A DNA stretch of 64,000 nucleotides, from contig JALNQF010000150.1 of assembly GCA_028456385.1 (NCBI GenBank), positions 46,114 through 110,113 on the forward strand, in the 5' to 3' direction. Made by a program: the position numbers and the translations under genes. How positions within the stretch are numbered: the stretch's first letter is position 1; each line of letters begins with the position of its first letter. The notes under the pieces were generated by a model. That model was given only the letters and a program-made list of their open reading frames with translations, made no database searches and had not been told where the DNA came from. Source of the DNA: Ophiosphaerella korrae. Its lineage: Eukaryota; Ascomycota; Dothideomycetes; Pleosporales; Phaeosphaeriaceae. This document shows positions 48,731 through 60,083 of this stretch, in pieces.

Positions 48731-51700
48731 TATTAAGAGAAAAAGGTATAATTAATAATTAATAGTAGAGCTATAAGAAACTTTATATCTAAAAGGTTTA
48801 TAAAAAACTAAGGAATTAAGTATACTATAAAGAAAACTATTCTAAGAACTTATTAGGTTTAAGATAACGCCTTTAATACTAAAACTAGAAAGACTAGAGA
48901 TTAGGAATATAGTTATAGATATAATAACAATTAATAATAAATAAAATATAATACTAGGTTTACTATAATTATAGATAACTAACCTAAAGATTAATTAGAG
49001 AATAAAGAAAATTAGCTACTCTAAAAGAAATATATTAAAAGCTAATATAACTATATATAGAGGAAAATTCCTAGATTTATATTAGAAATAAGAGAAATAA
49101 CTTACTAAGCCTAATAATTACCTTCTAGAATATTAACTATAGGACTTAGTAATAGAACTAGAAGAAAGAAAAAACGTAAGATAGAGCCTAGTTTATAAGA
49201 AAATAGAAGAAAAATCTAAAATTAAATAAGTATTTATATAGAACGTAATTAAGAAAAGATAAACATAAGAATTAAAATTCTTAATAGTATATAGACTTAT
49301 ATTTATAGATAAGAAAGCGATAAATAATAAATACCTCTATATAGATTTTAGAAAGATAAATACAATTATAAATATAAACTAAAACCCTTTACTATATATT
49401 AATAAAATACAAGATAGACTATAAAAAGCTTAAATCTTTACTAAACTAGATATCTAAAACGCCTACTACTAGATTAGAATTAAGAAAGGAGATAAATAGA
49501 AAATAGCGTTTAGAACGTAATATAAACTATTTAAAAACTTAGTTATACTATTTAGATTAATAAACGCACTAGTAGTATTCTAAGAAAGAATTAATATAGT
49601 CTTAAGAGAGTACTTAGACGTATTTATATTTATATACCTAGATAATATCCTTATATTCTTAGAAATAGAAGAAGAATATATATAATATATATATAAAGTA
49701 CTAGAAAAGCTAGTAGAAAATAAACTATTCTTTAAGATAAGAAAATGCAAATTCTATACTAAAGAAATAGATTTCCTTAGGTTTATTATAGAACTAGGAA
49801 AAATTAGAATTAACTTAAATAAGATTAAAGTAATCTAAGAATAGTAAATACTAAAAAACTTACAAGAAGTATAGTAATTCTATAGACTAGTAAACTTTTA
49901 TAGAAAATTAATAGTAGATTAGTCTAAACTAATAGAAATATTAATAAACTTTATATAGAAAGATAGGCTAATTAAATAGACTTAGGAATATAGTAAAGTA
50001 TTTAACTAAATTAAGTAGAGATTTATAGAAAATCTAGTTATTAGAATATATAACCTAGACTTACTAGTAATAGTAAAAATAGATATATTTAACTTAGTTT
50101 ATAGAATAGTATTAATATAGGAAGACCTAAATATAAAGTAAGAATATCTAGTTAAATACTTTTCTAAGAAAATAAAGCTAGTAGAAATTAACTACTTTAT
50201 TTATAATAAAGAAATACTAGTAATCTATAAAGTATTTAAATAATAGAGAGTATACTTATAAAGAGTAAAATAATAAATAAAAGTTTATATAGACTATAAA
50301 AACTTTATAAGATTTATAAAAAATAAAGACTTATTATAATACTATATAAAATAGTAAGAATTATTATTAATATTAAATATAGAAATTATATATACTAAAG
50401 GTAAAGACAACTAATTTATAAACGTACTAAGTAGAAGACTAGATTTATAAAAAGAAGTAAATACTACTAGTATAGTTCTAGTTAAGAATAAAAAAGGATA
50501 CTTAGTTTTAAATATACCTAAAATAGCTATAATACCTAAGAGAAAGAATAGTAAGCTAGATAAATAGATTTAGAAAGAAATAGAAAAAGCTTCTAAAGAA
50601 ATAAAAAAACTTAAGATTTAAGAAGAAATTATAAAGGCCTATAAAAGAATATATATAGTAAATAAAATATAGAGAGAATTTATATAATAATTCTATAAAC
50701 TACTAGTATATAGATACTAAGGTATTAATAAAATATTAGATAGATTACTATTAGACTACTATATTTCTAAAGTAAAATAACTAGTAATAAAAGTACTATA
50801 AAACTATATAAAATATTATAGAAATAAATATAATATATACGTACTATATAGAATACTACAACTAGTTAAGATACTAGAAAGACTTTAAAAAGTTATTATA
50901 ATAGACTTTATTATAAAATTACCTAAGTCTAAAAACTTAATATTAGGAGTTAAGTATAATAGAATCCTAATAATAGTAGATAAGCTTATAAAGTATATCT
51001 ACTTTAGACTATATAAAAAAAAAGTAAGATAGAAGTTACTATATATTAGGTCCTAGGGACTATAATTAGCTAGTATAGTATCCTAGATAAAATTATTATA
51101 GATAGAGACGTAAGATTTATATTAAAATTATAGAGAATAATAGTAGTATTATTAGGAATCTAGTATATAATATTAATAGTATACTACCTATAGATAGATA
51201 GATAATTAGAACGTATAAACTAAATAGTAGAATAGTACTTAAGATATTATCTTAATTATAATTAGAATAATTAGGTATAATTACTACTTATAGTATAATT
51301 AGCCTATAATAGTATAAAGAATATAGTAATAAGAGTATAACTCTTTTTTATAAAATATAGATTTAACCTAAATACTTACTAGATACTAAGAAATATAAAA
51401 TCTTAGACCTTAAGAGAAAAAAACTTTATAAATAGATTAAAAGAAATATATAATTAATTAAGGTAGGATATAGAATTCTTATAAGATTAAATAGTAAAGT
51501 ACTATAATAAGAAATACTAAGAGGGACTTTAATTTAGAGAGAAAGAAAAAGTATAGTTAATATATAGAAATATTAAGAGTAAATAATTAAACTTAAAACT
51601 AGATTACGTAAAAATAAGACTATATAAGATTAGGAAAGAAGTTATACTAGTTATGTTTAAGCTAAGGCTACTAGATAAAATAAGAATATACTTAATATTC

Positions 51701-51935
51701 TATATAGTACTACTAGAAAAAGTACTATTCGAAGTAGAACTACTAGTGTATAAAGTAGATACGTATAAAGAATAAGAAGAATAAAAAGTTAAGAAAATCC
51801 TAGTATACTAGTTCTAAAATAGGAAAAACTACTACTTAGTAGAATAGATAGGTACTAACAAGAAAGGTTAACTATAAGAAGAAATATAGGAACTAGAAGA
51901 TAACCTTAATTACTCTAAGAAACTAAAAGAGTTTT
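48731..51935 (+). pseudogene. pol: gypsy L pol
   Basis: Protease near 48740-48800 (LIINSRAIRNFIS), with about 25 bp missing just after it compared with A. RT about 49240-49760; the active site reads YLDN at about 49635-49646, with the second Asp now Asn. RT connection 49760-50068, the stretch lost in A. RNase H to about 50440. Integrase about 50650-51330 (IDFIIKLPK; IIIDRDVRFI). C-terminal region 51450-51770 and chromodomain 51780-51930 (YYLVExIGTNKK). Inactive through stops. Confidence 0.9.
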
Positions 51936-52586
51936 AAAGTTAAAACCTTTTAGATTACTTTATAGCGAACTAAGAAAATTCGCGATACTACTAATAGATA
52001 GAGAGATAATAAGAGCGCTTAATAAGATAGAAACTAGAGTAGCTTTTACTATATTATTTAAATCTAACTTAGCTTTTATTATACAAAACTATTTAGACGA
52101 CTTAGTATTATTATAAGCTTTTAATTTACAAAGATAATTAATATAAGAATAAAGCTTTACTAGCTTATAAAGAGTTAACTTATACTTAGCTTTAGCTATA
52201 GTAAGCTATAATAATAATTTCTCTTAAGCTCTATTAATAGGTTACTTTATATAACTTAGTAGAAAGAAACTATATAGAAATTAAATACTTATACTCTATA
52301 AGAGAAACACCTAAATATACTTATACTAGATATTTATAAAAATATACTTATTATAATACTTACTATCTTTTAAAGATATAAGGTATAAAAGGCCTAATAA
52401 AGTATAATAATAATAAAGAAATATCTTAACTTTGTTATAAATAATATAAGCTATAAAAAGAAGTTTATTATACTAAGAGTTTAATAATATAGAGAGTAAT
52501 AAAGAACTAATAATTAATAAAGATATAAGATTAATAACTTTAGCTTTAGAGTAGAATAACAAGAACCTACCTAGAAAAAGGAATAG
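51936..52586 (+). other. gypsy L post-chromodomain region and polypurine tract
   Basis: About 650 bp aligned with A 29039-29683 (including cgacttagtattattataag near 52098). The A/G run ending at 52583 precedes the LTR. No domain recognised. Confidence 0.65.
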
Positions 52587-53034
52587 TATTATAACTATAA
52601 TAAGAGGAAACTAGATAAAGCTAATTAGCTTTACTATAGAAGATAACAACGTATATAACCTATAAGGGAATAAACTTAACTAGGAAACTAACTATAATAT
52701 AGATATATAATAAATTTATAAATTTATAATCTTAGTAAATTTAATATTATAAAGTAGAGATATAATAAATTTATAAATTCGCGATCTTAGTAAATATAAA
52801 GTTATAAAGTTACTAAAAAGATATAAGTATATAGTTTATAGAAATATATATTACTAGGATAGTATTAGTAATTTAATCCTTTAACTATAGAATACTAATA
52901 CTTAATATTGTAAATATAAATTAACTATTATTCTTAGTTATTATAGATTACTATATAAGCTTTTATTATTAACTCTTAATCTACTAATACTTTTAAAAGA
53001 TTACTTATAGTTAATAATAGAGTAACTTATTATA
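52587..53034 (+). repeat. 3' LTR of gypsy L (448 bp)
   Basis: Begins tattataactataataag and ends cttattata. Two A-type modules at about 52715 and 52775, the second retaining ttcgcgatcttag. Confidence 0.94.
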
Positions 53035-55701
53035 ATTTAGCTATAGATTTAGTATAAGATATATAACTACTTTACTAGCTACTATATAATCTCTTAGTAA
53101 CTAAGTTATAAGTACTAAGAAAGTACTTAGCTAACTTTATAAGTTAAGAGTAGATAAAATACTTAAAATCTTTAGTAAGAGTACTAATACTCTTTATAAA
53201 AAAAAAGATAGTAGCTTAAAGCTATTTATAGACTATAGAAGTTTTAATAAAATAACTTTTAAAAACTAGTATCTATTACTTCTAATTATAAAGTTACTAG
53301 AGTAGTTAGCTTAAGTAAAGTACTATACTAAGCTTAATATTAGAGATATATACTACTATATTAGAATTAAAGAAAGTAATAAATAGAAAACTACTTTTAG
53401 AACTAAATATAGCTACTTTAAGTATATAGTAATACCTTTTAGTATTATAAATACTTTAGCTTAGTTCTAAGCTAATATAAACTAGGTATTAGTAAATCTT
53501 ATTAATATTTCTTATTTTCATTACTTTAATAATATCTTAGTCTTTTTAAATATAGAAGAAAAGTATATAAGCTATATAAAAGAAGTACTAAAAAAGCTAT
53601 ACTAATTTAAGCTATTTATAAAGCTTAAGAAATATAAGTAGTATATATAGTATATAGAGTACCTAGAGTATATTATTTTACTTAAAGAAGTTAGTATAGA
53701 TCTAAGTTATATTAAAATAGTCTAAGAATAGCTTATTTTATATATAGTATATAAAATAAAAGTATTTATTAGTTTTATAAACTACTATAAGTAATTTATA
53801 ATTAGATTCTTTTATACTACTTTACTATTAATAAAATTAACTTAAAAGAGCCTAAATATAGCCTAGAGTAAGCCTACTTAAAAAAAAGAAAAAAGCTAGA
53901 AAATTAAAATTAGAAAAATAGTACGCTAAGCTTTCTAAAAACTAAAAGATACTTTCTTTAAAGTACTTATCTTTATATACTTTATATAAAGAAGAGAGAC
54001 TAGAGTAGAAGTTAATACTTTAAGTAGAGTAATTATAGGTATATTAAGCTAATTAGTTTTAAATAAAAGTAACTTAGCTTAGTAGAAGCTTATTAACTTC
54101 TTTTTAAGAAAAGTTATTAAAGTAGAGTATAATTATAATATATATAACTAAGAGTTACTTATAATAACTAAAAGCTTAGAGTACTAGCACTACTACTTTA
54201 ATAGAGTTCTATTTACAATCTTTATAAACTACTATAACCTAAAATAGTTTATAGAAACTAAAGTATTAAACTATATATAAGTTTAGACTTACTTAAGCTT
54301 TATAAAGTTTAACTTTATTATTTATTACTACCTAAGTACTATAAACCTAGTAGATAAACTTTCTAGAAAGCTAGATTATATAGCTAAAGTAATAATATTA
54401 AAAAAGAAATATAATAAAGCTTTTATATAGCTAATATATAAGATTTTTATAAAAGTTAAAAAAGTAATACTTTTTTAAGTAGCTATAGTAATATATAGTT
54501 AGAGTATAATAAAGTATAAAGAAGAAGAAGTAGCTTTTAAAGAGTTCTAAAAAAAAGAAAAAAAATAACTATTAGAACTAAAGGACCTAAAAGAATAAAG
54601 TAATATAAACTTAAGTAAAAAAGCTATATCTAATAAGTTAGAAGATAAATTAGCGTAAGATAGCCTAATTTAACTTAAAAAATAGCTAAAGGAGTAGAAA
54701 CTCCTTATAATACTTAAAAAAAAAGTAGATACACTTAGAAAGTATTATAATAACCTTCTAGTAAGCTATTTTAGTATAAAAAAGACTTTAGAGAAGCTCC
54801 TAAGGCTATATACCTAGAAAAGAGTAAGAAAGAAAGTAATAAAATACTATAATACTTACTTAAAGTACTAATAGTTAACTATAAAAAGATTCTAACATTA
54901 TAAGCTAATATAACTTCTTCTACTACTAATAAAAGTCTAAAAAGAGGTTATAATAAACTTAATTATAGAACTTCTTTTAAGTAAATTAATAAGTATAGTA
55001 TATTATATAATACTTATAATTATAAACTATTTAACTAAAATAGTTTACTATATCTTAGTATAGTCTAATTAAAATAGGTAAAACTTAGCCTAAGCCTAAA
55101 TACGTAAAGTAATCTAACTTTATAACGTCTTAGCTAAAGTAATTTTAGATAAAAGACTTTAAATAAACGCTAAATACTAGAAGACCTTTTACTACTACTT
55201 AAATACTAAAAAGGTACTATCTTCTATATATTACTTCTAGATAAATAAGTAGATAGAAAGATAAAACTAAACTCTAGAATAATACTTACGTTATTACTAT
55301 ATATTAGAATAAAATAGCTAAGTAGAATAGCTACTAATAGTAGAGTACTTATATAATAATAGTATAAATATAACTATAAAGGTTATACTCTTCTAAGTAT
55401 ACTATAGTTTATACTTAATTAGCTTAAACTAGCCTAAGTTAGACTTAACTATAGATAATAACCTCTTAGTAAAAAGATTAGCTATAAAGGTAATTATAAT
55501 ATAAGAAAAATATAAGAAAAATATTATACTAGCTATAAAGTACTAAAAGAAGTATACTAATATATAAAAGATATATATCTCTTTTAAAGTAAAAGACTAA
55601 ATTCTTCTATTTATATAGTATATTAAATCTATAAAGCTAAAGAAAAAGCTAAACTAAAAATATTTAGAACTAAGGTATATAGTAGCTTAAATTAGCCTAA
55701 C
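53035..55701 (+). pseudogene. pol: gypsy K RT, RNase H and integrase
   Basis: RT motifs: LFIDYRSFNKITFKN at about 53222-53266, KLNIRDIYYYIRIKES near 53330, FRTKYSYFKYIVIPF about 53398-53440, and active site YFNNIL at about 53522-53540, with both catalytic Asp now Asn. RNase H spans about 53880-54400 (NxELLIITKSLEY, then NLVDKLSRKLDY). Integrase lies at about 54700-55680, with a core including ERxNxTLExYLR near 55255. The domains differ from the main gypsy family in sequence but not in order. Heavily RIPed. Confidence 0.87.
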
Positions 55702-55866
55702 TATTGCGAGATACGAGCTTAGGAATAAGTAGGAGATAATTATTAATTAAAGAGCTATCTAAGCTAAGCTACTTATATATAGTAAAGTAGCTCGAATAGC
55801 TTATATAGCTTACTTACTACTATAGGCTTACTTAAATTATATAGAGCGAAGCTCTAACTTATAATA
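55702..55866 (-). repeat. solo copia LTR, minus strand (165 bp)
   Basis: Exact-length reverse-complement copy of the Copia-1/2 LTR (tattgcgagatacgagc... to ...ctctaacttataata), with target duplication ctaac at 55697-55701 and 55867-55871. No interior is present, so LTR-LTR recombination removed the element after insertion. Less RIPed than surrounding K sequence. Confidence 0.95.
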
Positions 55867-56160
55867 CTAACTATATTTAAAATAGATATACTTAGCTTAA
55901 AGAGAGTATACCTAGTGTTTTATATATTACTACTAGAAAAATATACTTCTAATAGTATAATTACGTAACTAGAAGACTTAATAGATAATAATATATATAT
56001 TATAAAAAGAGAAAAAAAAAGAAAGTAATGTAAAAATAGAAAATAGCTATATCTAATAAAATAGAAAAATTACCTAGAAAACTAGAATACTTAGAAACTA
56101 GTTACTAATCTATCTCTAAAAGCTTTTAATTAGTTCTAGAAAAAGTAAAAACTTACTTAT
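55867..56160 (+). pseudogene. pol: gypsy K integrase end and chromodomain
   Basis: Continues K integrase after the solo LTR: VFYILLLEKYTSN (the conserved HPVFHVSLLEPY-like block), then a chromodomain at about 55980-56130 whose YLIKxKNY, ENxNTxKLVTNLSLKAF pattern fits the K-x-Y and T-W-E-P blocks after RIP. This shows K is also a chromovirus. Confidence 0.82.
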
Positions 56161-57464
56161 ATACTAAAAAAGAAGTATATAATGTAAAAAGCTTAATAAA
56201 CTAAAGATAGCTTTTACTTTTAGAAAAAAATAAGTAAAAAAGCTTATAGCTACCTTTACTTATATATAAAAGTTTTTTTTTTTTTTTTTACTTTAAAGGT
56301 TTTTTTTAAGTATTTAATAGTACTAATAGTAAAAAATAATAAGTCTTTAAAGGAAATACTAAAGTATTATAAATTAGTATAAATTAGTATAATTAGGCTT
56401 AGAATAGTATTAACTACTAAAGAAATCTATTTTAAAGCTATACTAGAGCTAAAGTATTTAAATCTATAACTACTACTTATTACTTTACTTAAGTATAATC
56501 TAAGCTAATTTAGCTTAATCTTTACTCTATTAAGTAATCCTAAAACTAACTATACTTACTTTTACTAGCTAAGCTCTTTTTAGTAAAAGTTTTCTTAGTA
56601 TAAGCTAAAGTAGCTTATTTAACTTTTTTAGTATCTTAAAGTACTTACTTAGCTTTAGTAAAGATAATAGTACTTATTCTAAAGTACTAAAAGCTAGATT
56701 AGTATAACTTAAGCTAATTAAAGCTAACTAGAGTTACTTACTTTTTTTTTAGGAGTACTAAAGATTCTAGAGTTAGAATCTTCTTTTAGAAAATACTTTT
56801 TAGTATTTTTATACTTAATAATACTTTACTTAAAATAATTATAGCTAAAAAAGTAAATACTAAACTAGAACCCTTTATTAAAGATAAGCTTACTACTATA
56901 AAAAATAAGTACTTATAATAAAGCTTATACTACTTAAAAGAAGTTATATTAGTATAATTTAAACTAATTAGAGCTAATTAGGATATAGAACTTACTCTTA
57001 AATCTTAGCTAGGACTTTACTAACTACTTTAGTAGTAGTAGTATACGTTATACTAGTAAAGCCTTTTACTTTTAAAGCTACTTCTAATTTTTTTTAAAAT
57101 AGTATAAAAAACCTAAAGTAAAGTAAAGAAGCTATATAGATATTAGTATAAGCTAATCTAAGCTAATTTAACTTAAATAACCTATAGTAATATAATTTTA
57201 ACTAGTAGTATAGTACTTTTAGTAATACTTAATCTACTTATAGAGAGGTATAAAAAATAAAAAGTAATTATTTTTTTAATAATTTTTAAACTTTTATATC
57301 TTTAAAACTATAATAGATAAAGTAGAGGTTTTTTTATTTTTTATTTTTCTTTAGTTTAACTTTTTAATTAACGTTTAAAAAAGTTTAATTTTTTTACTAA
57401 GCTTAATTAGCTAGTAAAGTTTCTATAATTAAATTTTTAGTATAGATTACTTATTAAAGTAAAT
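56161..57464 (+). other. gypsy K 3' noncoding region with dispersed short repeats
   Basis: No domain recognised. A poly-T run lies at 56273-56290. A motif close to agtataa-ctaa-ctaagctaattt recurs at about 56491-56520, 56701-56740, 56951-56985 and 57145-57175, spaced about 195-250 bp. Either a diverged tandem array in the 3' region of K or a separate, unknown inserted repeat. Confidence 0.5.
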
Positions 57465-58900
57465 TTTTATAATTAAAGAAATTTTTATTTTTATTTTTTT
57501 AGTTAGCTTTTATAATATATTACTAAGAATTTTTTCTAGAACTTATAAATTAATATCTTTTTAAATTTTTACTTTTATACTTCTAATTCCTTTAAAATAC
57601 TAATAAATCTCTTAAAACTTAAATTAAACGTCTAGCTTCTATTAAAAGCTAGTAGCTCTTCTAATAAGATAGCTACTATCTTAAAAAAAAATTAAAGTAA
57701 TATATAATATAATTACTAGAATTAAGAAGAAAAAAGTTATTAAAGTTAAAAATATAAATAGATATAAAAGAAGACCTACAAGAGTATTTAAAAGAGAAAA
57801 AAAAGTTATTTTAAAAGATATAATTTAAAGCTCTAAAAAGATAAATAAGAGATTAATACTAGAAAATAATCTTAGTATTAGTATAAGAAAGTTATAATAC
57901 TTTTTAAAAGAAAAGAGAGTTACTACTAATATAGCTACTAAAAAGCTAATAACTTTAGCTAGATTAGCTAAACTAAGGCTAAAGTACTCTAAGGAGTAAC
58001 TAAAGTTAGTAGAAAAAAAAAGATTTAGTCTAGAAAAGATTATATTTTTAGATAAAAGCTCTATATAAAGAAAGTATAGAGCTAGATAAAAGTATTATAG
58101 AAAAGTTAGTAAAATTTAAGCTAGATATAAATTAATTTCTATAATTAATAAAAGTAAGTTTTAAAAAAATCCTAGTAGACTATTTTAATATACTTTTTAT
58201 CTATATTGTTTATATTAGATTAGTTTTTTTATAGCTCTAATACTAATAAAGTTATAGCTAGAGATATAACTATCTTAGTTTAGAGATCTATTTAGATAAG
58301 AAGATAATCTAAATTAATTATTATATAGAACTCTATAAAGACTATAACTTTTAATAATAAAATATCTATCTAAGAAGTACTAAATCTAGTAGTTATAAAG
58401 TATATAAAACGTAGTTAGTTTTACTACCTCTTTTTATACTTTTATTTATCTATATATATATTAGTAATATTTTAGGTTTATATATTAACTATATATTTAG
58501 GATAAAGATTATAATAAGATAATTATAAAATCTATAAAACTATTACTATTAAGAGTTAGTTTAAAAGAAATAAAGCTAAGCTTTATTATTACTTTTCTTA
58601 TAGTCTAGATTTAAATCTAATTATAAATATATAGAGTTTACTTAAAGATAAGCTAAATAAATATACTAGAAAGAGTTTATATATAGAGATTAATTTAAAG
58701 AGTATAGAAGCTTTTAAGCTTACTATAATAAAAGAGAAGAATACTATAAGCTAGTAGGCTATAGATAATTATATACTATCTTTACCTAGAAAGTAGAAGG
58801 CTATTAAAATACCTAAAGACTATTAGGCTAAGTATTATTTATATTAAATATATATTTATTAACTAAAATTAAAAAAAAAAAAAGTTTCTTTATAAATATT
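57465..58900 (+). mobile_element. Tc1/mariner-type DNA transposon remnant
   Basis: Transposase reading on the plus strand: N-terminal basic part at about 57700-57900, first catalytic Asp in IIFLDKSSI (GAT at 58051), second Asp in DNYKIYK (GAT at 58518), then LDLNLIINI at 58605-58630. The third catalytic position falls exactly 34 residues after the second, the DD34E spacing of Tc1, but its codon (58623) reads ATA instead of Glu. D1 to D2 is 467 bp, not a multiple of three, so there is a frameshift. The ends share an imperfect aaagaaa-T-rich-tagtt inverted pair (about 57475 and 58890); boundaries are tentative. Confidence 0.8.
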
Positions 58901-59895
58901 AATATAGTAATATAATATATCTATAAAGCTAGTATATTATAGATTTTATATAGGTAATTATTATAAATAAAATAGAGAAAAAAAGATACTAAAAATAAAA
59001 AGTTAGAAGCCTTTAAATATAGCTAAAAAAGATATATCTATTTTAGTAAGCTACTATAGCTAAAGTATACTTACTAAGCTATAGATTTTTATATAAGCTA
59101 AAAAAACAAGATTTTCTCTTTAAAAATATATATTGTTTATAGTTATAGCTTTTAAATTAAAGTAGTTATAATATTTTTAAAAAAGTTAAAAAAATAATTA
59201 CTTTATATTTTTTATACTCTTCTAAATTACTTTCTTATATACTAGACTATAACTAATCTTTAGAGTCTATAATATAGCTAATAAAGCTACTAGTATAGTT
59301 ATTATTAGTATAAGAAAATAGATAGTGTATATATAGTACTATAGTATAGAAACTATACTTATTTAAAGTATCTAAGTAATACTTTTTTATAGATTTAGGT
59401 ATTATATTTTAAATTAAGTTAAAGTAGTATAAACTAGCTATACTAGTACTATAGTATATAATAAAGAGGCTACCTAAGTCTTATAAATCTAGTTAGTAAT
59501 AATCTATATAAAAAGGGCCTAATTTAAGTTAACTTAAGCTTTTTCTAAGAAGAGATAAATAGGCCTAAAAAATATACCTAGTAGTAAATAGAGAAAAGTT
59601 AGTATATAAGTAAAAGAAGTAAAGTCTTTATATATACTAAAGAGGAGCACTAAAGCTAAGTATAATCTTATACTAGTATATATATAAAATTAGTAAGTAT
59701 AAGTAAAAGTAAAATCTTAGTTTACTTTATAACTTATATTTACTTTAAAATATATTATATTAGACTTTTAGTAGAAAATTAAAGAAAAATATACTAATAA
59801 CTATATAGGAGCTAAAATTAGGTTAAAGTAGGTTAAGATAGCTAAAGTTAACTTTCTTTCTATTTAGCTAGGATATCTAGGCCTATAAAGAGAGA
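58901..59895 (+). other. gypsy K 3' tail and polypurine tract
   Basis: About 1 kb between the Tc1 remnant and the K 3' LTR. No recognised domain. The purine run at 59887-59895 (aaagagaga) is a suitable polypurine tract for K. A weak reading near 59550-59640 (RRDKxAxKIYLV) has no family match. Confidence 0.5.
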
Positions 59896-60083
59896 TAATA
59901 TTAGAAACTACTTTATCTTAAGTTAGCTTAAAGTAGTTAGCTCTAAGAGAAAGGTATATAAGCTCTTTAATAGAATTACTAAGTAGTTAGTAATTACTTT
60001 ACTTATTACTATACCTTTACTATAACTTAACTCTCTATACTCTTACTATAACTCCTCTTATCTACTAGTAACTTAGTTTATTA
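59896..60083 (+). repeat. 3' LTR of gypsy K (about 188 bp)
   Basis: Begins taatattagaaactact and ends acttagtttatta. It is directly followed by the resumed interior of J (cttaaagctaaagttatt, as in H at 41083). Confidence 0.85.

Larger units (their letters stand above)
46010..53034 (+). mobile_element. Ty3/gypsy chromovirus L, complete (7025 bp)
   Basis: Two 448-bp LTRs (46010-46457 and 52587-53034) with target duplication attta (46005-46009 and 53035-53039). All gypsy domains in order. It sits in K just before RT. RIP is intermediate between A and E. Its RT connection is intact in length, which defines the deletion in A. Confidence 0.95.
43935..60083 (+). mobile_element. second Ty3/gypsy family, element K, split by L
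   Basis: Short LTRs at 43935-44123 and 59896-60083 share taatattag(g/a)aactact starts and ctagtaacttagttta ends. The interior has Gag, zinc knuckle, protease, RT, RNase H, integrase and chromodomain on the plus strand, but the sequence and LTRs differ from the main gypsy family. Without L (46010-53034) it is about 9.1 kb, of which the long 3' part holds a Tc1 element and a solo copia LTR. Its flanks in J both contain ctt, but an exact target duplication could not be fixed. Confidence 0.88.
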
